DNA of 64,000 nucleotides from Ammopiptanthus mongolicus (Eukaryota > Streptophyta > Magnoliopsida > Fabales > Fabaceae). Of the stretch, positions 1 to 11,955 are shown one piece after another. The DNA lies in the NCBI GenBank assembly GCA_039655645.1, contig CM077348.1:63216542-63280541 (forward strand). The letters run 5' to 3'. The stretch's first letter is position 1, and every line of letters starts with the position of its first letter. The notes beneath the pieces were generated by a model. The model was given only the letters and a program-made list of their open reading frames with translations. It made no database searches and was not told the origin of the DNA. A program made the position numbers and the translations under genes.

Positions 1-814
1 TTCAAAGTTTTAGATCTAAGAAATTCTTTTCATGAAAATGAAGATTGATCTTGAAATAAAGAAAGATTCAAGAAGCTAAGAGATCATAGAAGTGATCTTA
101 CCTTGAAATGAAGAAAGATTGCTTAAGGAATCAAGTGATTCCAACAAGAAATCAAGAAGCTTCAAGACCAACAATGGTGTTTTCTCTCAAGAACAACTAT
201 GGAGCTCTAAAGGGTGAGGGGCTGTGCGAAAATGAGAGAGTGAGGGGCTGATTTCAGCTCTTAAGAGCTCACTTAAGGGTAAAAAGGTCATTTGCCAGAA
301 GGGTATAATGGTAAAAGTGTAAAAGACTAAGGTTAGGGGCATTTTGGTCATTTTGCGTCCAGATATTTCCGAACGTCATGACGACTCTGGCATACTCTCC
401 CAAGTGTCCTGGGATGATGTGATATCAAGATTATTTGTTGGCGAGTCCCGGTAAATCCATATGTGGCTCCGTTCGTCACCCGATTGAGGATTCCGCCCGA
501 ACGAAGGTCAGGAAGTGATTTTTCTGAAATTTTTATGAAATTTAACCAAAACTTAGATAATCAAATTCTAAGACTTACTGTTTTGTTCACGGGTCCATCT
601 GAGGTCTTCTGAGCAGTAAAATCATACTGTCAGTGTAAAAACGCAGACCGGACTCCGTTTGAGTTTTCGACTCAAAATTTAATCATAGCTTCCTACGATA
701 TCGTCGAGCATGACTATCGTCTCGGAATATTTTATTTCTACTCCTAAGACCTCGAATAAAATAAAGACATTAAAATACTGAAGAATTAGAAAACGTGAAA
801 ATCGGGCTGTTACA
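1..814 (-). mobile_element. B-family LTR, 5' part, minus strand (cut by window edge)
   Basis: The reverse complement starts TGTAACAGCCCGATTTTC and runs through the same sequence as the start of the LTRs at 36131, 48993 and 55739, including the shared block with GACCAAAATGCCCC. Its outer end at 814 abuts internal sequence of an A element, so this is the target boundary of a B insertion on the minus strand. The rest of the LTR, any internal region and the second target-site copy lie outside the window. The expected target duplication next to it would be CATAG at 815-819, which cannot be tested here. It may be a solo LTR or the 5' LTR of a longer element. Confidence 0.85.
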
Positions 815-1075
815 CATAGCAAGATACTGCAAGGCACAAGGATCTGTCCCAGTTGCCAATAACGATACCGGAACCAAAAGGCCGACAGTGAAGGGAAGGG
901 TTTACACCATGAGTGGTGTTGAGGCTTCGGATTCCGATGACTTCATACATGGTAATTGTGATATAGACGGTAATCTCTTAACTGTACTTTTCGATTCAGG
1001 TGCAACCCTTCCTTTTATTGCGATGGATTGTGTGAAATGTTGAGAACTACCTATTTCTTCTTTGCCATATACTAT
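815..1075 (+). pseudogene. A-element gag C-terminus and protease start, remnant
   Basis: This stretch aligns with 7438-7712 of the neighbouring A element. It keeps the end of the last gag zinc knuckle, the linker with a TMSGVEASDSDD-like stretch and the aspartic protease start with the catalytic motif LFDSGAT. A stop follows soon after, at 1041-1043, inside the protease (after MDCVKC). The 5' end is lost to the B insertion at 814. Gag would form the capsid and protease would process the polyprotein, but this copy is dead. The frame is taken from the match to the second A copy, not from a start codon. Confidence 0.8.
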
Positions 1076-2399
1076 TATTCCTGTATAATCTCAGTGTATT
1101 CGACATTTGAGGGATTGGTTTAATAATATCCATTGGTCTGGATATCTTCATGGTATTTCATTGAAGGGTTGTTATGACTATTTCATGAGTTATAACACCA
1201 ACAAATTCTTGATACTGGAAGTTTCTTGATGAAACTTAGTCTAATCACTTATACTTTTGGTAAAGGTGATCCAGTCTGATTGCTTGGCCAAACTGTTTAT
1301 CTCTTGACTCCCTAATCCGTTGGGAGATTCTTGTGAAAGAAGGGACTTTATTAGAGTCATGCTTGTAAACAAGTATTAACTATGCATTTATACACTCATG
1401 AACCTACTTAAGAATCTTTTTACATACTGGATATTCCTGTATTATTTTCGGAATGGTAAATTCTTCTATATACTTTCTTATGAAAGTAAGACCAAGAAAA
1501 ATTTCTTTTGTTGAAAATTGATTTCCTTAGTCTTCAAGGACCGAGTGGAGACTGAGTTCAACTGATCACCTTCAACTCGAGTGGACGAGCAAGAAAAACG
1601 ATTTGATCTTTGGAAGGTCGGTTGGGAGTAAGTGTAGTATTTACTGCAAGAATTATTTTAACAGGATAGACAAGTAGTGATAAGAGTTTTGTTGGAGTAT
1701 AGTTATGACTGATAGAATGTGAACCTTTAAGATCAATCTCAGTAAGTGAGACAATTCTTGTAAGTCCAGTATTGATCGAGGAAGAATAGTAGTTGGGAGA
1801 TTTAGAGTAATGACCAATATCTGTAGCTAAGATTGATTGTATGAGATTGGAGAATCATAGGAAAGTGTCCTTGGTAGTTTTACCTAAGCCGAAGAATTAC
1901 TGAAAAGAAGAATCCTTGAGAAAGACTAAGTTGTTAGAACAATTTAAGATTTATGATATCAGAAAATTCTACCCGATGTGATTCTTTTCGGTTGTAGTTG
2001 CAGTACGAGGTGCAATCATGTTCTTTAAGGTTGAGATGCATGATTATGGTAAAAAAATTGGGGAGGTGGATTACGTTCCAGAGGAACTAAGACGAAGATT
2101 GGATATCTTGGATTAGAAATGGTGGGTGTGTTGTAGAAGGGATATGTATCGTAGTTTAAATCTTGGTGTAAACAGTAAGAGTTAAAGGTATCGGAGGAAG
2201 ATTTTCTAAGTGAATTAGTATCGAAAGAGAAGTGACTAACATAAATTATACCTCTCACGTGTGAGATCCTTATGTAAGGTATTAAGGAGAATAAGTATGA
2301 AGTTTGTTATTACATACGGAGAGTACAATGTCGAACTTGGAAATTAGGAAATCATGTCTAGTTTGAGTCACGAAATTTCGAGGTCAAAATTTTTTTTTT
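1076..2399 (+). other. Shared non-coding 3' tail of A/B/C elements, long form
   Basis: It begins at the ATTCCT...CAGTGTATT boundary in the protease region and runs to the polypurine tract. No long frame is present; many stops occur in all plus-strand frames. The same tail occurs at 7713-8164 (A, shortened), 55243-55726 (B, shortened) and 17812-19129 (C, reverse strand, long form). Shared landmarks in order are a stretch with GATGAAACTTAGTCTAATCAC, a stretch with GATCCAGTCTGATT, a short frame beginning MHLYTHEPT near 1382 (stop after nine residues here), CCTCTCACGTGTGAGA near 2250, and AATTTCGAGG before the polypurine tract. Its role is unknown; position suggests a cis-acting or former coding region. 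Confidence 0.75.
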
Positions 2400-2412
2400 A
2401 GTGGGGTAGTAA
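2400..2412 (+). promoter_or_regulatory. Polypurine tract before LTR
   Basis: AGTGGGGTAGTAA lies directly before the LTR start at 2413. The same string precedes the LTR at 8178 and, on the minus strand, the LTR of element C ending at 17798. In LTR retrotransposons this tract primes plus-strand DNA synthesis. Its presence here shows that 815-2412 and the LTR at 2413 belong together. Confidence 0.8.
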
Positions 2413-5400
2413 TGTAACACCCCGATTTTTTTAAGCTTTCTGAGGTCAATAAACTGTGTATATGAGTTGGTATTTTATCGGAGGTTCTAGAGAGTGAATT
2501 TAAATAAACTAAGACCATAGTCACGCTCTACGCTATCATAGGGAGTTACGGTTAAATTTTGGGTCGAAAACTCAGACGGAGCCCGGTCTGTGTTTTCATT
2601 TACAGTAGTATTTTACTACTCAGAACACCTAATTTTGACTCGTGAACAAGACAGTTAGGCTTAGAATCGAATTTCCTACAATTTTACTAAGTTGGTTTTT
2701 CGCACTAAAAAGCAGAATAATATAAGTTATTCGGGCGAGATCTCAAATCGGGTGAAGAACGGAGCTGGATAGGGATTTACCGGGACCCGCTAACGGATAG
2801 ACATGAGGTCATCACCCAGGAAAGCATGCCAGTGTCATGATGACTTTAGAAAATATCTGGACGCAAAAAGACCAAAATGCCCCTGACCTTTTTCATAATT
2901 ACCATTTTGTCCTTATAGGAAAAGACCATTTTGCCCCTTAAGTGAAAATTTTTGGACCTTCCTACCCTTGCCCTTAAGCCCCACGCCCCTCACCTTCATG
3001 GAATGCTTCATGACTTCATGTCTTCGTAGCTTTACCTCTTCCTTTCTTTCTCCTTCACTTTCTCTCCATTTCTTATGAAAACCTTCAAGTATTTGGTGAT
3101 GCAAAGTTGATACCCTTGATCATCTTCATCTACTAAGAGGTATGGATTCCTATTTCTCCATTGAAATCCTATGTTTTCAAGCTTTATTCAAGTTGAACTT
3201 CAAACTTCATAAAATCATGAAAAATTGTAGAAAAATCCTTTTAATGTAAAACCAATTTCTATGAGCTAGTTTCATTGCCCTCTCTCATTATCCAAGAGTA
3301 TGTAACCAATAGAGTTTTCTAACCCACATGCGTATATAGGAGCCGAATCCCCCTCCTTTGGATTCATGGGGTTTTGTTCAAATTTTTGCCTAAGAAGTAT
3401 TGATTTGGTTCTATCACACTTAGAAGTCATTGAATCCAAGAGCATGTGATCAAAGAACTTTCCTAGCCTATTTTATTAGAGAGTGGCCGAACCACCCATT
3501 TGGGGAAACAAGAAATTTTTTATTCAAGTTTGAATATAGAGACTTGTTTTGGTGTTAAGAGTACCTAAGGATCATTCATCCAAGAGATAGGAATTTCTAG
3601 ACATCCCTAGCTAATTTTAGGACCCTATGGCCGAACCCTAGGTTGAGGGGAATAAGGAAAATTATGTTGTGTAATATTGATGTTTGGATTGATTGTATGT
3701 ATGTAGTTGTGGTTGAGTAATCGGTCGAGTAATCGGGAGAATTTGCGGACCGATTGGACGACTTTTGCTCAGAGGATAACTTCAACGGGTAAGGGGATAA
3801 ACTTGAGGAATTCAATTTCTGATAGCTGCGTGTTGTATTTGTGTATATGGTTTGTAATATTTTAAATGTGCTGTTTTGATGGGGAGTGATTTATTTTATG
3901 CTTGCTCATATTTGGTTATGCCTGATTATGCATGATATTGCTTTGTTATGCTTAATTATGGTGGATGTTATTATTTATGCTTGCCATAATTAATATTGTG
4001 CTAAAGGACCTAACATCGGTTAGGGTTCAAAATCGAGTAAAGTTAATAGCTTCAAAAAGCTTGGAATGTAAAACAAGAAAATAAATGGCTAAGGTTTTGA
4101 AAGAATTTTGAAAACAAAATAAGTTGATATCTTTTTGGGGAATAAGTAAAACAAAACATACTTTATTAAGGAATAGAAGATATAAACGGGAAGAACAACT
4201 TTAGTCCAAGAAAAGTAAGGTTTTGAAGTAAAAAGTGCGTTTTGGAGATACCAACCGTTTTTAAAGTAATAAAGCGAATCATTTCAAGTAAAAGTGCTTT
4301 CAAGAAAATCTAGTTTTGAAATAAATTGTTTTATCCAAGAAAAAAAAGGTTTTTCACGAACCGTATTTCAAGGTGTTGTGGTTTACCAAAGTACTTCAAA
4401 AGGAAACGTGGTTTTTGACCAAGAGTTGTTTTTATGGATAACCGATCCCGAAGGCTTTGTGTAAACTTCGGAGATATGGGTTTTGGTTTTTGGTTTCCAA
4501 AAGGAAATGGTTGTTTTTATGTGAACCTAGAAATCGAGACGTCGGGGTTTTAGTGTTCTGTAGAACACGTAGATCAAGGATCCATGTTAGCTAAGTGGTC
4601 CTGTAGGCTTGTGGACAATCTTTTATGGTTCCGTAGGCTTATGCACTGGTTGTGTGCTCTAGAGCCCAAACTTTGATACTGGTGCAGCAGTTGATGCTTT
4701 TTGGGTTCGAACTGTTCCGGACTGTGTGTCCCTTTCTGGATTTTGGACTGTGTGTCCCCTTTTGAGAAATGTTATAAAGATTTAAGAGTCAAAATGTTGT
4801 GGTGGTTGATAGCTTAGTGCTTCAACGAGGGAATAATGATACGACAAAGAAAAATTTACGGAAACAAAGGTTTTCACATGTATTGTGGTGTCTGGCAGAC
4901 GTGCCATCTAGACGGGGAACCTTGACGGCAGGGAACCCTGTGATGACTTTAAATCATTGTGTATCGTTGTGCCTTGATGGACAATGGTGTCGTACGTTTT
5001 GGAACACATTGTGCCTTGTGTTGGACAATGTAGTATGACCCGATTACGATTTGTTAAGTACCTCTGATTGCGCCCCCTGTGAGAATCGCGTAGTATCATG
5101 GGATTCATGTACTTTGGTTTAGTACGTTGGTGCTAGTCATTGTTGCCTGAGGGCCAATGAATTGTGAGCCAGATCCGCTTTTTGAAAGGTGTTGGGATTA
5201 CCGGAAATTAAGAATTAAATGTTAGATGATATATGTGGAAATGTCACGCATACGTTTTGAAACTAACGTTGTCTATTGGGCACCAGACCCTGGTGTTTTT
5301 ATTTATTATCTGGATATTCTTTGATGTGTTATCATGCTCAATAACTGTGTTTGATATATGAACCTGTTGTTTGTGTTTAGGGCATGTAGTTGCCGTACTT

Positions 5401-5794
5401 TTAATTCATATATTGGTTTCTCACCCTTGCCTTTGAATATTGGACACTTTGTTGTGTTTTTGAATACATGTACAGATGTTTATCAACAGTCCTCCGGGTC
5501 ACTTCGGGACTCGGTAGCTTGAGCTTCTCGAGTTGACGACGAAGAGGTATGGATGGTTGAAGATGAGACCCGGTCTCATTGGTACGTTGTATGCTAGGTA
5601 CTAGTTGTCGGACCAGCTTAGGGTTTCTTTTGAGGTAGTGTTTTCTTGGGAAGTTTGTTAGTGGCTACTGATGGCCGAGGTTTTTGTAGATCTGGTTCCC
5701 AAACTATCGCTGCCTAGTTCGTAGACATGTAATGTTTACTTCTGTTAGTTTATCTTTTAGAGACGGATGAGTTATCCAAGGTTCCACTATGTAT

Positions 5795-5991
5795 AACGTT
5801 AACTAATGATACATATATATGTATATAAGTATATGTTCTTCAGTGTTGTATGAAGAAAAAATTTTACCACGATTTTCAAATAAAGAAAGAACGGAGTAAA
5901 GAAAATCTATTTTCCAAAAGTAACCCGCAAATTTTATTTCATGAGTTATGTTGTTTTGGGTCACCATGTGATGCCAGATGAGGGTGTCACA

Positions 5992-6061
<70 letters not shown>

Positions 6062-6246
6062 GTATATGAGTAGTGTTAATGATCATCTTGAGTATATGTT
6101 CTATGAAGAAAAAAATTTTACCACAATTTTCAAATAAAGAAAGAATGGAGTAAAGAAAATCTGTTTTCCGAAAGTAACCATCAAATTTTTATTTCATGCT
6201 TTATGTTGTTTTGGGTCACCATGTCATGTCGGATTTGGGTGTCACA
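5795..6246 (+). repeat. Tandem duplication of the LTR 3' end
   Basis: The segment from about 5795 to 5991 ends with GAGGGTGTCACAAT, a second LTR-end signal. It is followed by an AT microsatellite and then a second copy of the same terminal sequence ending at 6246. Both copies carry the GTATGAAG/CTATGAAG, TTTTACCAC, AAATAAAGAAAGAA and TCACCATGT landmarks. The partner LTR at 8178-11697 has one copy only, so the duplication arose in this LTR. Confidence 0.8.
5996..6050. repeat. AT microsatellite in LTR 3' region
   Basis: A run of about 27 AT units lies about 195 bases from the LTR end. Similar runs occur at nearly the same distance from the LTR end in other LTRs of the window. Confidence 0.95.
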
Positions 6247-6250
6247 TTAG

Positions 6251-6268
6251 TGGTATCAGAGCTGGTCG
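6251..6268 (+). promoter_or_regulatory. Primer-binding site, initiator Met tRNA type
   Basis: TGGTATCAGAGCTGGTCG starts four bases after the LTR end. TGGTATCAGAGC is the usual plant match to the 3' end of initiator methionine tRNA, which primes minus-strand DNA synthesis. Confidence 0.9.
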
Positions 6269-6432
6269 AGTCTTTCGAGAACTTTTGGGGAATAGGTCTG
6301 TTGTGTTGATGTTGTGTGATCTCTGATTAAGGCTTGATTGAATTACTTCTTATAGGTAATGTATGTTAATAAGTGAGCCTATGTTTTGGTTTCTGGTTTC
6401 AGTTTGACTGATTTCAATTTTGTAGGTCAAAT

Positions 6433-7712
6433 ATGGAACCAGGAACTGAGACTAGAGCTGGACGCGGGCGTGGCCGTGGACGTGGTCGCGGACAAGGAGT
6501 TGGTGCTCATGCTAAGGACACTGACGGTGCTAATGGTATGGACTTTACTGCACAAGCGATGGCAAACATGGCAGCCACTATTGCTGTATAGACTGCTACC
6601 ATGACTGCTCGCAATGAGCAAGAGTAGGCTAGTGCTATTCACTGCTTTTAGACACCAGAATCCACCATAGTTTCATGGCGATGTGAATCCCAAGAAGGCT
6701 AACTTGTGGATCCAAGAGATTGAGAAGATTTTCAAGCTGATTCATAGCCCTGAATAAGTGAAGGTATCATATGCGACTTTCCTAATGCTGGGGAGATGCT
6801 GAGTACTGGTGGAAGGGAACTAGACAATTGCTGGAGGCACATCAACAGGAAATTACTTGGGATCTGTTTAAGCGTCGATTCCTGGAGAAGTATTTCCCTC
6901 AAAGTGCCAGATCTGAGAAAGAGAGAGAATTTTTGCGGTTGCAACAAAAGGAGATGGCCATCGGGGAATATGCGGCGAGATTTGAATCACTTGCCATGTA
7001 TTTCTGATTCTTCCAGAATAACCCGGACGAAGACTGGAAGTGTGAGTGTTTCGAGAGAGGCCTGAGGTATGAAATCAAGGAGTCCGTGCTGCCGCAGGGA
7101 ATTCGGAATTTCCAGGCATTAGTCGAGAAAAGTAGACAAATAGAACTAATGAAGCATGGAAGGGCCAACAGAGGGAACGTTGGCGGACCTTCCCGTTTCA
7201 GGGATCAATACCACAATCAGAGAGGAGGAGAGACTCAGAGGAAGCCTTATTCCCGACCCCCAGGGGATAATCGGAATCAACAACAGTACCATCATGTTGC
7301 TTACACATCAAGCAGTGGAAGCGAAAGGAATCTGAATCAAGGCCGAGAGAGGAAATGTTTCAAGTGTGGAGATCCATCACACCTAGCCAACAACTGCTCG
7401 GTGCGAAATCCTAGATGCAATACTTGCGGACAAAGGGTACACATAGCAAAAGACTGTTGGACACCGAGATCTGTCCCAGCTGCCAATAATGGCATCGGAA
7501 CCAAAAGGCCGATGACACAGGGAAGAGTTTACACCATGAGTGGTTTAACGCTTCAAATTTTGATGATCTCATACAAGGTAGTTGCGACATAGACGGTAAT
7601 CTCTTAACCGTGCTTTTCGATTCGGGTGCAACGTATTCCTTTATTACGATGGATTGTGTGCAATGTTTAGAATTACCTGTTTCTTCTTTGCCGTATGAGT
7701 TTTTGTACTCAT
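6433..7712 (+). pseudogene. A-element gag-protease, broken
   Basis: The ATG at 6433 follows an intron-acceptor-like TTTCAATTTTGTAG and opens an Arg-Gly-rich N-terminus (repeated GRGRG) as in the gag of element D. An in-frame TAG lies at 6589-6591, with more stops in the next ~450 bases. The frame is clear again at 7086-7592, which carries two CCHC zinc knuckles, CFKCGDPSHLANNC and CNTCGQRVHIAKDC. The frame shifts before the protease motif LFDSGAT near 7612. Reverse transcriptase, RNase H and integrase are absent: sequence passes from the early protease straight into the non-coding tail. Gag binds and packages the RNA, so the ancestor could have been a gag-only partner using enzymes in trans. 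This copy cannot make a full protein. Confidence 0.85.
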
Positions 7713-8164
7713 ATTCCTGTATGATCCTCAGTGTATTAGCCATTTGGGTGGTTGGGTTAATAGTATCCATTAGTTTGGATATCTTCATAGTATTTCATTG
7801 AAGGATTTGTTATGACTATTCCTTGAGTTATCACACAAACAATTCTTCATGCTAGAAGTTTCTTAACGAAACTTAGTCTGATCACTTTTACGTTTGGTAA
7901 ATATGATCCAGTCTGATTTTTGACCAGACCGCCGACCTTTTGCTTCCCTAACCTATTGGGAGATTCTTGTGGAAGAGGGGACTTTATTGGAGTCGTGGTT
8001 GTAAACATTTTTACACTCACGAACCTACTGAAGAATCTTTTTACATACAGGATATTCCTATATTCTTTTCGGGATGGTCAAATTTCTTCTACATACTTTC
8101 TTGTGAGGATTAAGAAATCCTATCTAGTTTTGAGTCATGAAATTTCGAGGACGAAATTTTTTTA
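7713..8164 (+). other. Shared non-coding 3' tail, short form
   Basis: Same tail as 1076-2399 but missing about 0.8 kb of its 3' half. It keeps the ATTCCT...CCTCAGTGTATTAG start, the GATCCAGTCTGATTTTT stretch, the FYTHEPTEESFYI-coding stretch near 8010 and the palindrome AATTTCGAGGACGAAATT just before the polypurine tract. Confidence 0.75.
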
Positions 8165-8177
8165 AGTGGGGTAGTAA
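8165..8177 (+). promoter_or_regulatory. Polypurine tract
   Basis: AGTGGGGTAGTAA directly before the LTR start at 8178, the same tract as at 2400. It would prime plus-strand DNA synthesis. Confidence 0.8.
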
Positions 8178-11100
8178 TGTAACACCCCGATTTTCGCTGC
8201 TTTCTGAGGTCGGAAATGAATATAAATACGTTTATATTTTATCTGAATTTTAGAAAATGATTTTGGATAAACGGAAGTCATATTCATACTCTGCGCTATC
8301 GTAGAAAGCTACACTTAAATTTGGGTTGAAAATTCAGACGGAGGCCGGTCTGTATTTTCAATGACAGTAGTATTTTACTGTTCAAAAGACCTAATTTTGA
8401 CTCGTTAACGAGGCAGTTAGGTCTAGAATCGAATTTCCAACATTTTTGATAAAATTGGTTTTTCGCACTAAAAAGTGAAATAATGTAAGTTATTTGGGCG
8501 AAATCTCCAATCGGGTGAAGAACGGAGCCGAATTCAGATTTACCGGGACCTGCTAACGGAAAAACATGAAGTCACATCAGGTCACATCACCTAGGAAGGC
8601 GTGCCAGTGTCATGATAATGTTTGAAAATATTTGGACAAAAAAAGACCAAAATGCCCCTGACCTTTTTCACAATTACCATTTTACCCTATGAGGAAAACA
8701 CCAAATTGCCCTTAAGTGAGAAATTTTGGACATCCTTGTCCCTCCATGAGCACTTAACCATTTTCTTTCTCCTTCACTTCATCTTCTTCCTTTCTTTCTC
8801 TCCATTTCTTTATGAAAGAACTTTTGTGAAGAATAGTTGAAAAGCTCATTCATCTTCATCATCTAGGAGGTATGGAATCCCCATTTGATCTCTTAATCTC
8901 CATATTCCTCCGTGGAATCTTGTGTTTTCAAGCTTTTGTTCAAGTTGAACTTCATAAAGCCATGAAAAATTGTAGAAAAATCCTTTTAATGTAAAACCAA
9001 TTTCTGTGAGCTAGTTTCATTACGCTCTTTCATTATCCAAGAGCATGTAACCAAAAGAGTTCTCTAACCCATATGGGTATATAGGGGCCGAATCTTCCTC
9101 TTTTGGTAAATAGGGTTTTGTTCAAAAAAAATTGTATAAGAAGCATTGATTTAGTTCTATCACACTTAGAAGGCCTTAAATCCAAGAGTATGTGATCAAA
9201 AGACTTCCCTAGCATATTTAATCAAAGAGTGGCCGAACCACCCATTTGGGGAAAACATGAATTTTTTATCCAAGTTTGAATATAGACACTTGATTTGGTG
9301 TTAAGGGTACCTAAGGATCATTCATCCAAGAGATAGGAAGTTTTAGACATCTCTAACTAAATTTTAGAGCAAATGGCCGAACCCTAGATAGGAAGAAATA
9401 GGGGATTTTGTGTTGTTAAATGTTGATGTTTGGTTTGATTGTGTGTATGTAGTTGTTGTTGGGTAATCGGACGAGTAATCGGTAGAATTCGCAGATTGAT
9501 CAGACGACTTTTATTCGGAGGATAACTTCAAGAGGTAAAGGGAGATTACCTGAGGAATTCAATTTCCAACAGCTGCATGCTGTGTTAGTGTGTATGGTCT
9601 GTAAAATTGTAATGTGTTGTCTTGATGTTGAGTGGTTTATTTTGTGCTTAATTTTGTTTAACTATGTTTAATTATGTTTTCTTATGCCTAATTGTGCTCA
9701 AGCATGTTTGATTATGGTTATGTATGCTTAACTTGGTATGTTGATTAGAATGTTGATTGTTTGTGTGCTAAGGACCTATCATTGGTTAGAGTTCCAATTA
9801 AGTAAAGGTAAAAGCTTCAAAAAGCTTGAGACATAAAGTTAAGCGGAAGAAAAGTTAAGAGTTTTGGAAAAGATTTGAAGAAAACGCATCTTGATTTTGA
9901 TTTTGGGAATAAGAAAAATGAAATATATTTTATTAATGGAATAGAAAGATATAAGGAAAGAAATTTGAAAACAAAGTTTGGTTTAGAAAAAGTGAATTTT
10001 AAAGATGGAACTTTTTCTTAGAAAAAGCACCAATAGAGTTGAAAAGATAAAACGAGATATTTTGAATAACCGTATTTCAAAAAGATCAGTTTCAGAAGCA
10101 GAGTGTTTTATCAAAGGAAAAGAGTCTTCATGAACTATATTTCAAGGTTTTAGTAGTGTCTAAGGTATTCCAAAAGAAAGGGGTCTTTGACCTAGAGTTT
10201 TCCATGAGGTACGTTTTCAAAGCGTTGATGTTTTACTAAAGTTTGGTTTTCAAAAAGAAAAAATGGTGTTGACCAAGAGTTCTGTTTTATGGAAAACCGA
10301 TGCCGAAGGCTTTGTGTGTAAGCTTCGGAGATTTGGGGTTTCGATTTTAGTATGTCAAGAGAAAAGTTTTTGAAGGCGAACCTAGGAACCAAGACGTCGG
10401 GGTTCTAGGGTTCTGCAGAACACGTGGATCAAGGATTTGTGTTGGTAAGTAGGTCCTGTAAGCTTGTGGACAATTGTGTGGTCTTGTAGGCTTGTGGACG
10501 TTTTTGTATGCTCTAGAATCCAAAATCCGAGACTGGTGCATCGGTTGGGGATTTTTGGGTTTGGGCTGTTGGACTGTGTGTCCTTTTTGATTTCGGACTG
10601 TGTGTCCCTTTTGATAAGATGTTAAAAAAAGACTTGAGAGTGTAAAAATGTGGTGGTGGTTGATAGCTTTATGCTTCAACGAGAAAATAATGATACGACA
10701 ACGAAAAATTGACGAAAACAAAAGGTTTTCTCATGCATATATTTTTGGACAGACATGCCATGGAATGGGGGACCTTGATGACAGGGAAACCTCTAGTGAC
10801 GTTATGGCACGTTGGTGCTAGTTTTTATGGCACGTTGGTGCTAGACATTGCTAATTGATGTCCAATGTACCCCGATCTTGATCAACTCATTGACAAGGTG
10901 ATGGGATTTCCGGAAATTAAGAACTAAGTGTTAGATGATATATATGGAAGTGCCATGCATACATTTTGAAAACGACGATGATTGTTGGGCACGAGACCCT
11001 TGTGTTTCTATTTATTATCATGATATTTTGTGATGTGTTTATCATGCTCAATAACTGTGTTTGATGTATGAATCTGTTGTTTGTGTTTTTGTACATGTAG

Positions 11101-11467
11101 TTGTCGTGCTTTGAATTCATATATTGGTTTCTCACCCTTGCCTATACATGTTGGACATCCTGTTATGCTTTTGGATACATGTACAGATGTTTAGCAACAG
11201 TCCTTTGGGTCACTTCGGGACTCGGTAGCTTGACCTTCTCGATGTTGACGATGAAGAGGTATGGATGGTTGAAGACGAGACCCAATCTCATTGGTACAAT
11301 ATATGCTCGGTACTAGTTGTCGGACCAGCTTAGGGTTTCTTTTGAGGTAGTGTTTTCTTGGATAGTTTGTTGGTGGCTACTGATGGCCGGGGTTTTTGGA
11401 GATGTGGTTCCCAAACTATCGCTACCTAGTTCGTAGACTTGTAGTGTTTAGTTCTGTATAACTAATG

Positions 11468-11510
<43 letters not shown>

Positions 11511-11697
11511 AGTAGTGTTAATGATCATCTTGAGTGTCTGTTCTTCAGTGTTGTATGAAGAAAAAATTTTACCACGATTTTCAAATAAAGAAAGAACGGA
11601 GTAAAGAAAATATGTTTTCCGAAAGTAACCAGCAAATTTTTACTTCATGCTTTATGTTGTTTTGGATCAGCATGTGATGCCGGATTAGGGTGTCACG
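8178..11697 (+). mobile_element. A-family 3' LTR
   Basis: Starts TGTAACACCCCGATTTTCG and ends GGGTGTCACG, so the last base of the usual CA is changed. It pairs with the LTR at 2413 and has a single copy of the LTR end region. The five bases after it (GGTAT) do not match those before 2413 (AGTAA), so this LTR pair was not formed by one simple insertion. Clear substitutions and small indels against the other LTR show this is an old copy. No gene seen inside. Confidence 0.88.
11468..11510. repeat. AT then GT microsatellite in LTR
   Basis: An (AT)n run passes into (GT)n about 190 bases from the LTR end, the same place as in the LTR at 2413. Confidence 0.95.
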
Positions 11698-11898
11698 GGT
11701 ATAATATACAAAATGAGTCTAAAACTCATCATCTATCTCTCTTTAAGGGTGTATTTATAAATTAGAGAGTAATAAATTAATGTAGAATTATCACGAGAAG
11801 TGGTTACATGATAATAATAAAAAACTCAACATATAATCTATAAATAACAGATCTTTACAAAATTCGGGTTTCATAGTTAACCACATATTCTGCATATA

Positions 11899-11955
11899 GA
11901 ATTAAGGAGATTACAAGTGTTCGTTTGACACTTTATAACATAGAATCTCCTTAAG
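11899..11955. repeat. Hairpin-forming inverted repeat
   Basis: Outer arms TTAAGGAGATT and AATCTCCTTAA, with an inner pair AAGTGT/ACACTT. Confidence 0.7.

Larger units (their letters stand above)
2413..6246 (+). mobile_element. A-family LTR shared by two internal regions
   Basis: Starts TGTAACACCCCGATTTTT and ends GGGTGTCACA, an imperfect terminal inverted repeat typical of this group. It is followed by TT and a primer-binding site, and preceded by a polypurine tract, so it acts as the 3' LTR of 815-2412 and the 5' LTR of 6247-8177. It is 3834 bases long, against about 3520 for its partner at 8178; most of the excess is a tandem duplication of its last ~190 bases. Inside it lie two copies of GGACTGTGTGTCC at about 4719-4757 and a hairpin with arms CCGAAG/CTTCGG near 4448. 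Open frames in it look like chance frames. Confidence 0.9.

Noticed and set aside
6251..6268. tRNA gene at primer-binding sites
   Set aside because: Only 12-18 bases match the tRNA 3' end; there is no cloverleaf.
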